DNA of 64,000 nucleotides. It comes from Hirsutella rhossiliensis (lineage: Eukaryota > Ascomycota > Sordariomycetes > Hypocreales > Ophiocordycipitaceae). Numbering within the stretch: the first letter of the stretch is position 1; each line of letters opens with the position of its first letter. Below the pieces are notes generated by a model. The model ran no database searches. It saw only the letters and a list, made by a program, of their open reading frames with translations, and was not told the DNA's origin. The position numbers and the translations under genes are program-made. The stretch is taken from assembly GCF_020360975.1 (NCBI RefSeq), contig NW_025408669.1, forward strand, positions 4,712,001-4,776,000, in the 5' to 3' direction. Below, piece by piece: positions 52,910 through 63,348 of the stretch.

Positions 52910-54873
52910 ATGGCGCCCATCAGCAACCAGTCGCCTCACATAGGGTTTCACACGCCCACTCAACAGGCCACTCGAGATAAACCCAGCCCTCTACGGATCG
53001 TGAAGCGCAGCCGACTGATCGATCACCACGAGAGTAGCCCGAAAGAAATCGCGTTTCCCAGTGACGACGGCGTAGCGGGCACATCAGAGTTATTGGACAG
53101 GAAGTTCCCGTTGAAGATCGTCAAGAGGCGTAGCCGACGCAAGGCCCCAGCATTTCTGTCGGATGAACCGGGCACAGACGGCTGGGAGCAGAACGCGGGC
53201 TATCGGCCCAGCTTCTGGGCCAGCTCTGTGGAGCTGAGCCGCCCGCGGGGACGAGTTTGGGAGGAGACGCTGACGCGGTGCCGCGGACTGCTCACCAAGT
53301 CGACTCCCTTCCTCAAGGACTCCAGACAGCCGTGGACTATGGGGAGGAGCGGTGCGCATCGGCGAGCGCCCAGCTGTCGCACGGCTTCGTCGGGCTCTTC
53401 TATCCTCGACTACGCCGACTACACCCCCTCGAACGGTCCACCATCATCCCGGCAGTCGTTCGGTGCCCGGCCCGCCGAGCGGCCCGCATCGCCTCTGCAC
53501 AAATCGCCCGTGCCTCCACAGTCGACACCACCCCTCGATTTCTCGCGAGCTGCCCATCCCTTTGTCCTGTCTCCTTACATTTCCGTCGTTTCTCAGTGTA
53601 CCGGTCAGGAAGCAGGCCGGCAGTCTGCCTGGGCAACTGTCGAGGTGTCAGGCAGGCTCTCTCGGATCCCTTCATCTCGATCGCCATCGGGGAGCGGCGC
53701 ACAGCCGTTAGTCTCCAGGGGCTCGTTTGTTGACCACCAGCTAGGTATATGTCCAATGCAGCAAGCAGGGCAACACAGCTACTGACATGGAAGGCAGATC
53801 GCTTTTTCGAGTTCGGCTGCCTATACGACCTCAGCGTCGAGATACTGCCTACCACGGAGTCCGCAATCGTCCAAGTGGTACAGGAACAGGCTTTTCCTAC
53901 GTGAGTTGACGGAGATGAAGTGCAAAGTGCTGTCACAATCTGACTGACTTGTTGCAGCACCATTCATGCAGGGTCAAGCGTCATTCTCCTCGTCCACGTC
54001 CAGATAGACTCGGAGAAGGGGAAGCAGCGCAGCGGGACCGGACACGTTCGCCAAAAGTCGGACGAGCTCATAGAGGATCTGGAACTGGAGCTTGGCAGCT
54101 CAGCGGTGGGGTTCATGCACATCCGCGTGTCGTACTCTCACTCTGCCTTTCCCGAGCAAGTAGGTGCGGAGCCAGATGCGGGCGGCGTTTCCGGCTTGAG
54201 GAGCAGAATGGAGACGACGGCCACGGCCAGCCTGGTGAAGCAACATAACGCCTTTTCGATGTGGTCGCCTCGACCCGAGCCCCTGCAGAGCCATATACTT
54301 CCGCTCGTACAACGACACTGGGGCTTGGAAAAGGCAATGTCGATGAAGAGACTAATCATGGGACAAGAGCAACAACAGTCAAGGAGACTGCAAAGGACCT
54401 GCCAGGGGAAGACTGAAAAGGCGGACGCGCTGGGCTCAGACTCGGCAACCGCCCGCGCACCCACTACGCGCGCACCTGCGAGGCGGGCCAGCCTGCATGC
54501 AGACCGCACTTCCAAGGCCTCTACGCTTGGCCCGGCTGTCGGGAAGCGAGCGCAGCGGCTGCTGTCCCCGGTCCCGCCGTCGGCGCCCTCCTCGCTAAGG
54601 AGCAGCACGAGCTCGGAAGATGCGCGATGCTACGGGGGACCACTGGACCCGCGCAATTCGGGGGCCAATACGAAAGGCATCGTCGGCCCTGCCGGCTCCT
54701 TGCAGCGTCGGGTCCAGGACCGGGTCGGGACGCGCAGGGGTTCGGCGGCTCCTACCAAGGCGTGGGCTGCATCGGATCCGGAAGAGGGCCGAGAGGCCCA
54801 GCAGGACAAGGAGACGTTACATGGCAAGCCCATGAAGGACACGGGGTTCTGGAACTGGGGCCTGTGGTTCTAG
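52910..54873 (+). CDS. Fungus-specific protein of unknown function
   Basis: Three exons: 52910-53744, 53798-53900 and 53958-54873, about 617 residues. The introns carry GTATAT/GTGAGT donors and GCAG acceptors, and the joins restore VDHQLDRFFEFGCLYDLSVE and QEQAFPTTIHAGSSVILLVH. The N-terminal 270 residues are basic and Ser/Pro-rich, with two similar motifs, PLRIVKRSR and PLKIVKRRSRRK. These look like repeated short linear motifs or nuclear localisation signals. The central region (about 280-400) is the best folded part, predicted alpha/beta, containing RQKSDELIEDLELELGSSAV and GFMHIRVSYSHSAFPE. The tail is disordered and ends GFWNWGLWF. No known domain recognised. Consistent splicing and a structured core support a real gene. 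Confidence 0.8.
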
Positions 54874-54990
54874 ACGCGGCAGCCGAGGCGGGCGGGGCCC
54901 CAATGGTGGGACGTTGCAATTGCCTTTGGATTGTGGTTTCTTTTTGCCGTGCTGTATGTACAGTACGGAGTATGTATGCATGTTCCGACT

Positions 54991-55956
54991 CTATTCTAGT
55001 TCATCCTTCCACGGAATAGATAACTGGGAACCTCTCCTGGAAACGGTAATGGCCGCGGCGCGGTTGGCTGCCTTGACGGCCCCGTCAATGTCAAAGTCGT
55101 CGGGGCTGGCGTGCACGGCGGCCAGGGCGTAAGAGCCGACAAAGGTGTCGCCGGCGGCAGTAGTCTCGACGACGTCGACCTTGTGGGCGGGCACGAGGGC
55201 ACTCTTGCCCGCCTTTGTGGCGTAGTAGACGCCGCGGCCGCCGAGGGTGACTACGACGTTTGCGACGCCGCGCTCGAGGAAGAGGGAGGCGACGCGCTGC
55301 AGGCCGGGCTCGTCGTCGAGGTCGGACTCGGGGCAGCCGGCGAGGATGGCGGCCTCGGTCTCGTTGAGGATGAGGTGTGCGAGGCCGACGTAGGCGTCGA
55401 GGGGCAGGGTCTGGGCCGGGGCGGGGTTGAGGAGGACGGGGACGCTGGCGGCCTTTGCGGCGGCGAGGGCCTGGAGGACGGTGTCGAGGCGGATCTCGAG
55501 CTGCATGATGAGCAGATCGGGGCGGGGGTCGGGCAGGGCGGCGAAGTCGGCGGGGACGAGGGCGTGGTTGGCCTCCGGGGAGAGGATGATGCGGTTCTGG
55601 CCCGAGGGCTCGTCGACGATGATGATTGCGATGCCGGTGCGCTGGCCGTCCAAGACACGGAGGCCGTCGGTGGCGACGCCGCACGAGGCGAGGCTGGAGC
55701 GCAGCACGTCGGCATAGGGGTCGGAGCCGACGGCGCCGAGCATGGCGACGTCGACGTCGCCGTCGGCCAGGGCGTCGGGGCTGCGCGAAAGCCTGCCGAC
55801 GGCGGCGGCCTGGTTGGCGCCCTTGCCGCCGGGCGCGGTGCCGAAGCGGCTCGAGGTAAGCGTCTCGCCCGGCAGCGGGTGGTGGGGCACGTAGGGGACC
55901 AGGTCCATGTTGAGGGAGCCGAGGACGGCGATGCGCTTGCGGGGCGGTGCTGCCAT
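54991..55956 (-). CDS. RBK1: Ribokinase
   Basis: An intronless gene of 321 residues, counted from MAAPPRKRIAVLGSLNMDLV; an ATG three codons upstream (MHTMAA) is also possible. PfkB-family signatures are clear. LNMDLVPYVPHHPLPGETL opens the substrate site, GTAPGGKGANQAAA is the first family signature, LLNPAPAQTLP follows, and ETTAAGDTFVGSYALAAV contains the catalytic Asp in the anion-hole motif. The enzyme phosphorylates ribose to ribose-5-phosphate with ATP in the cytosol. Length fits the family (300-330 residues). The stop lies 117 bp from the end of the fungus-specific gene, which is transcribed towards it. Confidence 0.96.
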   Translation of the reverse strand: MAAPPRKRIAVLGSLNMDLVPYVPHHPLPGETLTSSRFGTAPGGKGANQAAAVGRLSRSPDALADGDVDVAMLGAVGSDPYADVLRSSLASCGVATDGLRVLDGQRTGIAIIIVDEPSGQNRIILSPEANHALVPADFAALPDPRPDLLIMQLEIRLDTVLQALAAAKAASVPVLLNPAPAQTLPLDAYVGLAHLILNETEAAILAGCPESDLDDEPGLQRVASLFLERGVANVVVTLGGRGVYYATKAGKSALVPAHKVDVVETTAAGDTFVGSYALAAVHASPDDFDIDGAVKAANRAAAITVSRRGSQLSIPWKDELE

Positions 55957-56582
55957 TGTGTGCATTTGGTGTTGTCGGGCTGTCGTTGGACGAGAGCTAC
56001 TCTGGCGGTTCCTTTGCCTCCACCGGCGCTTCTCGTAGCACCCTTGCCCTCGTTTTGTTCGGCTGGCGAGGGCTTTGGACTTTGGCTTCAAGAGTCGGGC
56101 GATGGAGGCGAAAGATGCCGAGGGTGAAGATTGAAGCAGAAAACTGGAGAGGAAGAAGAACCGGAAAGCCGAGGAACATTTGAGCCCTTGGAGTTTGGAG
56201 CTCGGCCAGCTGCCTAGACTGGCAAGGTGGGGGAGGAGGAGGGGCCACCAATATCCCACTCCGCCGTTGCGGCCTTTGCGCAACGCTTCGCAGGCGGCGA
56301 AAGTGTACTGCAAGTGATGGTAGCGCGTAACAAGAGACGGAGTCCATCACAGATCGGTAATAATAGCGTGACCGCCCGTGAGAACTTCACATGTCGGGAT
56401 GCCCTGCCCTGTCTGTCGTGTGTGGCATGTCGAATTGCACTTGTTGGTCGGTTGGTACACATGGACCTGCAATGACATTACCGGCGCTCCACGAGCCCCA
56501 GAACGAGGATTCTCGGCATCAGATGTTCACGGAGGAGCACCATCAATCAATCCGACCGGCTCGGCCGCCGGCGTCTCTGCCT
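55957..56582. promoter_or_regulatory. Promoter region of ribokinase
   Basis: 626 bp between ribokinase and RIB7, both on the minus strand. It contains the ribokinase promoter and the RIB7 3' end. The ribokinase frame stays open upstream to 56313, but that extension has no conserved sequence. Confidence 0.5.
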
Positions 56583-57395
56583 CTAGGCACGCAGCCTGCC
56601 GCACAGCACCACGTCCTCGCCAAACGGGTGCCATGAAACATCAGCGAGCCTCGCGGCCGGCACGGGGCTGCCCTCGCTGCCCAGCACCCTGTCGGGAGAC
56701 ACGACCGTGCCTCCCTGGCCCAGCCACGTCGGCGCAACCGTGACAATGACAGAGTCGACAAGTTCATGATGTGCGGGGTCCAGCAGCGAGTTGATGACCT
56801 GGCCTCCGCCCTCGACCATGACGCTCGACAAGCCCTGGACAAGGAGCGCGTCGAGCACGTCGCGCCAGTCGAAGCGCATCCGGCCCCCGCCTGCGCCGGA
56901 GACCGAGGGCCTGACGTGGATGAATTTCCCGCCGTGCTGGTGCAGAAGCTCGACGCTGTCCCGCGGCAGCTCCTGGGCCGGAACACCGGTGAGGACAAAT
57001 GGCGCGAGCCCGGCCCCGGCGCGACTCACTTCAAAGACCTTGTCCGTGCAACTGGGCGTCCAGCGAAGGTGCGGGTCGAGGATGACGGGCCGCGGCTGGC
57101 ATGCCGTGCCGGCGATGCGGCAGTTGAGCGCCGGGTCGTCGGCCAGGACCGTCGACACGCCGACGAGGATGGCCGCATGCCGAGACCGGAGGTAGTGCGT
57201 CATTGCCTTGGACTCGGGGCCCGAAAGGCGCGTTCGGACGCCGGGCGCAAGCGACAGAGTCGAGTCGAGCGACGTCGCAAACGTGAGGGTGACAAAGGGC
57301 CGCCTGCTGGCGTCGTCGGGAGCTTGCCCTGGCGGAGGGAGTCGGCGCTCAAGGACGGCCGCGGAAGCGGCGGGGAAGGCGAGCTGCTCCGCCAT
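56583..57395 (-). CDS. RIB7: 2,5-diamino-6-ribosylamino-pyrimidinone 5'-phosphate reductase (RIB7)
   Basis: An intronless gene of 270 residues starting MAEQLAFPAASAAVLERR. The frame is open to another ATG at 57473, giving a 26-residue extension that does not look conserved. Core motifs are RPFVTLTFATSLDSTLSL, LSGPESKAMTHYLRSRHAAI, STVLADDPALNCR, QPRPVILDPHLRW and LSSVMVEGGGQVINSLL. These are hallmarks of the RibD-C/RIB7 reductase fold that binds NADPH. In fungi this enzyme reduces the ribose side chain of the GTP-derived pyrimidine before deamination, the second step of riboflavin synthesis. A conserved C-terminus (WHPFGEDVVLCGRLRA) completes the protein, and length fits. Confidence 0.95.
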   Translation of the reverse strand: MAEQLAFPAASAAVLERRLPPPGQAPDDASRRPFVTLTFATSLDSTLSLAPGVRTRLSGPESKAMTHYLRSRHAAILVGVSTVLADDPALNCRIAGTACQPRPVILDPHLRWTPSCTDKVFEVSRAGAGLAPFVLTGVPAQELPRDSVELLHQHGGKFIHVRPSVSGAGGGRMRFDWRDVLDALLVQGLSSVMVEGGGQVINSLLDPAHHELVDSVIVTVAPTWLGQGGTVVSPDRVLGSEGSPVPAARLADVSWHPFGEDVVLCGRLRA

Positions 57396-57799
57396 GGCGA
57401 GGGCGCGATGGGACTCCAGCACTCCCTTATTCGAGACCTTGAAGAAAAGCAGCTTGGGAGAGGACGCCCTCATGCAGTGAGGTTGAAGAAGGCTGCGTTG
57501 AACGATGCAAGTTTTTAGGGACCCAAGGTGCCTCGAGTACTAGTGGTGATGAGTCGGGGTACCGTTGATAGAAGATGCGTGCATATCCACATGGTCTTCT
57601 ATCCAGCACTACTAGGAGGGTACAACAAGGTAGTGCGACGACAAAACTGCAAAGCTGGAGCATCGCAGGTCCCGACGTCGCTCTGCCTTCAGCGTGCCTC
57701 GGCTGACTTACGCCCTTGGGTAGGCATGCATTATGCTGCATCTTGTTGCAGGCTGCGACCTTGTGCCTGCTGCTGTCCGCAAGGTTGAAAGCCCCCCCT
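57396..57799. promoter_or_regulatory. Promoter region of RIB7
   Basis: About 400 bp between RIB7 and the AlkB gene, both on the minus strand. No FMN-riboswitch-like or other distinct element was recognised. Confidence 0.5.
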
Positions 57800-59190
57800 T
57801 CAGAGCGGTTTCGAGCCCGCCCGGCCCCCCATGGGTTTCCCGTCTTCATCGAACTCGGCCCACTGGAAAAAGGAGCAGCCATTCTTGCCAGGCACGTTGC
57901 TTGCGTGGCACATCCAAAAGTACTTGCCAAAGTTGTCCCTCTTCTTCTGCACCACGCGCAGCACGCAGGGGACCTCGCATGCGCATCGCGGCGTGTGCCG
58001 GGGGTGCATCGCGCGCCGGTAGTCGCGGTACGTGATGTTGATGCGCCTGTTGCCCGCGACGGGGTGCGGGTCGATGGACAGCGCCGGCGTGATGCAGTGC
58101 TTCCACTCCTCCTGCATCTCGGCGTGCATGACGAGCAGCGAGTTGTGCGGCAGGTGGATCGAGATTTGGCCCTCGGCGTCGCCGCCCTCGGCGCTCTTGG
58201 CGTCGCCGTCCTTGGGCAGCACCCGGCGGACTCGGAACTCGCGCGCGACCCCGAGCGAGACGGATCCGATGACGGCTCGCGGGCCCAGGTACGTCAGCTG
58301 GTCGCTATGCCAGCCGACACTCTCCTGGGCGCCGTTGTAGCAGTTGACAAAGGCCGAGTTGGGAGCCCATCGATCTGGGGATTGATGCTTCAGCTTCTTG
58401 CCGCCGGGGTACCGTGTCTTGATGCGGTGTTGGATTTCTCTGTTGACGGCCTCTTCGACAACGGGCTTGACCTTGGTCAGCTGGGGCGTGATGCGTCGCA
58501 CATCCTGGGACGTAAGGCAGGTCAGGGACCACGGTAACATGCAAATGAGGATGATGAGGCGTCACCAACCGTGAGCTTTGATCCGTTGTAAAAATACTCG
58601 TCCATCTGCGCCCGCATGGCGTCGTAGCTTTCCACGAAGAAACCCGATGTATGGGGGCTCGACACCACGCTGTCAAACAGTTTGAAGGTAATCTTTTCAA
58701 ACGACTCGGCCTCTTGCAGCAGCTCCCGCAACAGATCATCTGCGTCCTGCGGCGGCATGAAATTATGCACAATGGTGCAGGGCGTGTGCTCGGCCACGTC
58801 GTCCGGGTCATACAGATGCAGCGTGCTCCCCCTTTTCGACTTGAGCTTCTTCCTGGTCGGCGACGTCGAGGCACCAGGCAGTGCGTATTTCTTGAGCGAT
58901 TGCTGATATCCAACCACGACCTTCTTCGCGTCTGGCCGGGCAGCCGCTTGCAGCACGGCCGATGCCTGGCTGACGGACCCCTCATGCGCCAGAAGAGCAT
59001 CGAGGAGTGTTTCCTGCTCCAAGGCCGGATGGAGAGAAGCCAGGAGAGCGAGCTTGATCTCAGTGGGTTCATCGCCATCTGCAGAGCCTGCTTCTGCCTC
59101 TGGGCTTGCCTCTGGGCTTGCCTCTGGGCTTGCCTCTGGGCTTGCCTCTGGGCTTGCCTTTCGCTTGGGCTGTGTGAGGAACGGCTTCAT
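57800..59190 (-). CDS. CUE-AlkB-GRF protein: 2-oxoglutarate-dependent DNA alkylation repair enzyme
   Basis: Two exons (59190-58570 and 58504-57800) give about 441 residues. The intron uses a GTTGGT donor and CAG acceptor; only this donor keeps frame, joining NGSKLT to DVRRITPQLTK. The N-terminus (MKPFLTQPKRK) is followed by five SPEA repeats, then a CUE-like helical segment (about 44-82, LALLASLHPALEQETLLDAL). The AlkB domain carries the Fe(II) ligands His273 and Asp275 (ESVGWHSDQ) and His343 (WKHCI), plus the 2-oxoglutarate Arg near RINITYRDYR. A GRF zinc finger follows (Cys381-Cys417, FGKYFWMCH...CSFFQW). AlkB enzymes oxidatively remove 1-methyladenine and 3-methylcytosine. CUE and GRF suggest ubiquitin and single-stranded nucleic acid binding. 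Confidence 0.92.
59098..59157 (-). repeat. 12-bp coding tandem repeat, (SPEA)5
   Basis: Five near-perfect 12-bp units in the first exon of the AlkB gene encode five consecutive Ser-Pro-Glu-Ala blocks. Each supplies a possible proline-directed phosphorylation site. Unit number is likely to vary between strains. Confidence 0.95.
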
Positions 59191-59703
59191 CGTCCTGTCC
59201 AGGTGTCACGTAGTTGTAGTGCTCGGGAACAGTTGGGGGGCCGGCCGCGAAGCACATGAGAGACCGTGCTGTGTCGAGCTGGCCGGGCGTCTCTCTGCGA
59301 TGTGCCCGGTCCGAGTCATCGCGCCACCAGTCATAGCGCTGACCATCAGGTGCCATGCATGACGTGTTGAGACTAATTACTTCGTAGAGCGCGACAGTAT
59401 CTCGACGCGCCATCACGTGACATTAATCGCGGGGCTTGATGGACCCCCGTTGGCCGCACTCCACCAGGCCATGCATCTATGCATACCCAGGCCCCCACAA
59501 TACACGCTCACCACCAACGAATCAGCCATCGCCTTATTTTACCGAGGCACATGTCGAACAAGACTGTATGAAGCTGTCCTCCTGCCGCCAGGCCATGGTC
59601 CACGTCGCCGGCATCTGCGCTTGCTGAAATACCTTTGCCGAGGACTCGCGGCATCAATGCGCCGCCACTTCGCCAACGCCTGGATCCCGGCGAAATGGCT
59701 GCC
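59191..59703. promoter_or_regulatory. Divergent promoter between the AlkB gene and PEX7
   Basis: 513 bp between two head-to-head genes, holding both promoters and leaders. No specific binding site was recognised with confidence. Confidence 0.5.
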
Positions 59704-60896
59704 ATGCTGGAGTTCCGCACGGCGGGCTTCAACCCCTACGCCGTCAAGTATTCGCCCTACTACGACTCGCGCATCGCCGTCGCGACGTCGGCCAACTTTG
59801 GCATCGTCGGCAATGGCCGCGTCTTTGCCCTCGGCCTGACGGCGCGTGGTGTCCAGGTAGAAAAGACGTGCGTAGTACTACTCGTGGCCAGACGAGGTCT
59901 CTCATGCGGACGAGACTAGAGCGACGACGGGCTAATGCGGCTGTCGCCTCGCAGCTTCGACACAAACGACGCCCTCTACGACCTGGCCTGGTCCGAGATC
60001 AACGAGAACCAGCTGATTGTAGCCTGCGGTGATGGATCGCTCAAGCTTTTCGACCTAGGCGTCAATGACTTTCCCGTCATGAACTTCCACGAGCACAAGC
60101 GAGAGACCTTTTCCGTCTGTTGGAGCCCCATCACCAAAGACACCTTTGTCTCTAGTTCATGGGACGGGACCGTCAAGATTGTTCGTAGACCTCTTGTCTC
60201 CTGCCGGCGGCGCAACACGCTGACGAGCCTTGTCAGTGGTCGCCGACGCGAAATCACTCCATAACCACCCTGCCCATAGGCAACTGCACCTACAGCGTAT
60301 CCTTTTGCCCGTCTAATCCGGCTCTCATCTCGGCCGCGTCCTCCGACTCACACCTCCGAATCTTCGACCTGCGCACCCCTTCCTCAGCAAAGTACCACAT
60401 GGTGGCCGCCATACCCGTCCATGCACCGCCGGCCACTATGCCCGGAGCCGCCCCTGCCGCCGCCGGCGCCTCCCCCCCTGCCGAGATCCTGACGCACGAC
60501 TGGAACAAGTACAACGACACAATAGTGGCCACCGGCGGCGTGGACAGGGTCTTGCGAACCTTTGACATTCGCAACCCGGCCGGTGGACCGCAATCACTGA
60601 TGCAAGGCCACGACTACGCTGTCCGCAGGCTGGCCTGGAGCCCCCACGCAAGCGACGTCCTCATCAGCGCCAGTTACGACATGACGGTGCGCCTGTGGAA
60701 CGATGGGTCCACGATGCCACAGCTCTCCGGGCCAGGAACCGGGGCAGGCCGGCAGATGGGCCTGATGAACCGGCACACCGAGTTTGTCACTGGCGTTGAC
60801 TGGTGTTTGTTTGGAGCGGGAGGATGGGTGGCCTCCGTCGGCTGGGACGAGAGAGTCCTGCTGTGGGACGCCAACACGTTGATGGCGCAGCGATGA
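59704..60896 (+). CDS. PEX7: Peroxin-7, PTS2 import receptor (WD40)
   Basis: Three exons: 59704-59867, 59955-60180 and 60237-60896, about 349 residues. The start MLEFRTAGFNPYAVKYSPYY matches fungal PEX7; an in-frame ATG three codons earlier (59695, MAA) is possible. Junctions restore VEKTFDTNDALYDLAWSE and TVKIWSPTRNHSI. Six to seven WD repeats are visible, for example LIVACGDGSLKLFDLG, VSSSWDGTVKIW, LISAASSDSHLRIFDLR, VATGGVDRVLRTFDIR, LISASYDMTVRLWND and VASVGWDERVLLWD. A Pro/Ala-rich insert (PPATMPGAAPAAAGASPP) sits between blades. PEX7 binds the N-terminal PTS2 signal of matrix enzymes such as thiolase in the cytosol and delivers them with a co-receptor to peroxisomes. Confidence 0.96.
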
Positions 60897-61288
60897 GCTG
60901 GGCGAGGGCCATTGGCGGCGGGGAGCCGTGTGACTCGAGTCGCAGGTGCAAAGCGCGCAGGCAAGAGGGCCTTGAGCGTGGTGTCTCTGGATAACAAGTA
61001 GGACCTTGGGAAGTCGGTTTATCACCGTACGAATGGTGACTAGAGTCTCGCAATGAGGATGACGCTCGCTTCATGGTTCGTACATGCCGGAGCTTTGACA
61101 CAAAACGCCATTTGCAGACTTTCCTGACCTCTAATATACATCAGGCTTTGCCGCCCAATCAACAGCAATTTTTCCCTCTGCGCGCCCGTGAGATTGTTCT
61201 TGATACAATTACAGTCCTCCTCGACACACGAACGGCTCTCGTTATCGCGGAATTCGATCCAACGCCATCGCATCAAGAGGCGTCTTCT
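60897..61288. other. Intergenic, between convergent genes
   Basis: 392 bp shared by the 3' ends of PEX7 and the DEAD-box gene. No distinct feature. Confidence 0.5.
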
Positions 61289-63348
61289 TTACCACCGCCC
61301 GCCTCCAGAGCTCCTGTCCCTGCCGCCGAAACCTCCGGAGCTCCTGCCCCTGCCTCCGTAACCGCCGCCTCGCCCAAAGCTTTGGCCCCTGCCCCCCCTG
61401 ACATCGTCCTTGCGTGCCTGGTGACTCATTTCTGTGAAGGGATCCGACGACCGGCGATCGCGTGAACCGCGGTCAAAGTCCCTCGAACCACCGCGGCCAA
61501 AATCCCTCGGACCACCACGGCCAAAGTCCCTCGGGCCACTGCGGGCCAATGCCCGCTCGGCGCCTGCCTTGATGTTCATGTTGGACCTCGACAAGCCTTG
61601 TTTCTGGGCCCACTCCGGTGACACAGCTGGTGGCTCGGGGAAACCCACGCCCTGGACCGCCCAGCGATTCAGGTCGTCAACAAGCTCTTCCCTGTTGGAG
61701 GTTTGGCCTCCAAAGAGGGATTGGTACGCAATGCTGAAGTGCCGCTTGGCCATCTGCATAAGCTGCGCCACGTCCTTGTGATGTCGGGTAGGCTCTCCCG
61801 ACTCAGGGTCAACAGAAGCGCTGATAAGCGAATCGTTCTTAGCTAGCGGCAGACCCTGCAGGGTTCTCCTGGCGCTGTTCATGGACAGCGGCGGCATGAA
61901 CAGCCACCCTTGGCCGTCCTTGCCCTGTCGAGCGGTACGGCCGAGACGGTGAATATATGACTCGCGATCCCGAGGTAAGTCTACCTGCAGAACGTGGGTG
62001 ACGTTGGGGAAATCCATGCCGCGAGCAGTGACGTCGGAAGAGAAGAGGACCGCGTTCTTAGCCTCGCGAAACATATCGGCAGCCTTGCTCCGCTGCCCCT
62101 GGCTGAGCCTCGAGTGGATGGCGAACGTGGAGCACGGCATCTTATCGTTCCTCCTGCCGTGATAAGCCATTTCTGCACAAAGCTCGACCATTGCCGTGGT
62201 GTTGAAGTAGACGATGGCCTTGAAGGGCGACGAGTTTGCGGGATCCTCTCGGAACTTGGTCATTTCGCGGTCGATTAATTCAAAAATGGAGGGGAAGGCA
62301 TTGGCCCAGGAGGCAAGAAGTACAATGTGCTGGGGGACTCTGTCGTGTGTCAAGGACTCGTTCTCGGGGATGGTCTGCACGAATGTGAAGTCGTCTGGTC
62401 GGATCATTGTGCGAGCTAGACGGATGACGTTGTCGGGTATCGTGGCCGAGACGAGCATTGTCTGGCGAACCTTTTCCTTGGGCGACGGAAGGCGGCTGAC
62501 GATTTCGTCGAGTTCCTTTTCAAAGCCGACATCCAGCATGCGATCAGCCTCATCGAGGACAAGAGCGGCCAGATTGGGCGCAGCGATGCCGCTTCTCGGG
62601 TCTGACAGCAGGTCGTTCAAGCGACCTGGCGTAGCGACCAGGAGATGGCAGCCGTTTCGCTGCACCTCTCGCAACATGAGGGATTTCTGAGTGCCTCCGA
62701 CGGCAGATTGTACGACGAGACCAGTGTTCTTGGTGACTCGACGGGCCTCGACGGCAATCTGTTCTGCCAGCTCTCGGGTCGGGGAGAGGATGATGCCCCG
62801 GATATCATCCGACCTCGCGCGGTAAGATGCGCTCCTCCTGGCCAGGGAGGGATCCTCGTTGATCATTCGTTGCAAGAGGGGCAGAAGGAAAGCCAATGTT
62901 TTGCCAGTGCCGGTCTTGGCCTGCGCGACACTGCGATGAGTTAGCTTTGAGTGACAAGGGCCGCAGCTGAAGAATTTTCGAGGCCAACTCACATATCGTT
63001 GCCTTTCAGAGCTGGGTTGATGGTCTTTGCTTGGACGGGCGTCATGGCCTCGTATTTCATGTCCCGCACGATGGCGCCCAGCAGGTTCTCGTGGACGCCG
63101 AGCTGCGCAAGGTCTGCGAAATTTGAGAGTTCGCCGGGAACAGAATCCTGGCCTTTGGAAGCGTCTTGGGCGACTGCTTCAGTGCTGTACAGACGAGAGG
63201 CCAAGGCCAATGTGTTCAGGCTCAGGGGCGCATTGCGGCGAGAGAGCGACGCGGCGGTCGGCAGCGCGGCGCGTGTGCGAAGCATCATCGACGTCGACCT
63301 GGCAGCGCCTGCCAGGCCAGCGCAGCGACGAATGCCCTGCCTGAACAT
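61289..63348 (-). CDS. Mitochondrial DEAD-box RNA helicase, MSS116 type
   Basis: Two exons (63348-62993 and 62930-61289) give about 665 residues. The intron has a GTGAGT donor, GCTAAC branch and GCAG acceptor, and the join reads ALKGNDIVAQAKTGTGKTLA. The first ~60 residues are Arg/Ser/Ala-rich without acids (MFRQGIRRCAGLAGAARSTS), a matrix-targeting leader. Helicase motifs follow in order: Q-motif region (MTPVQAK), AKTGTGKT, SPTRELAEQ, ATPGRL, VLDEADRMLD, SAT, ARGMDFPNV and HRLGRTARQG. The C-terminal extension and Arg/Gly-rich tail (GRGGGYGGRGRSSGG) resemble yeast MSS116 and Neurospora CYT-19, which act as RNA chaperones for mitochondrial intron splicing and translation. Confidence 0.94.

Noticed and set aside
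55111..56127. 338-codon ORF antisense to ribokinase
   Set aside because: Gly/Asp/Glu/Val-rich shadow of the GC-biased sense gene; no motif.
54991..57395. Ribokinase and RIB7 as a functional ribose/riboflavin cluster
   Set aside because: Both are ordinary housekeeping genes with separate 400-600 bp promoters. Adjacency alone does not show co-regulation.
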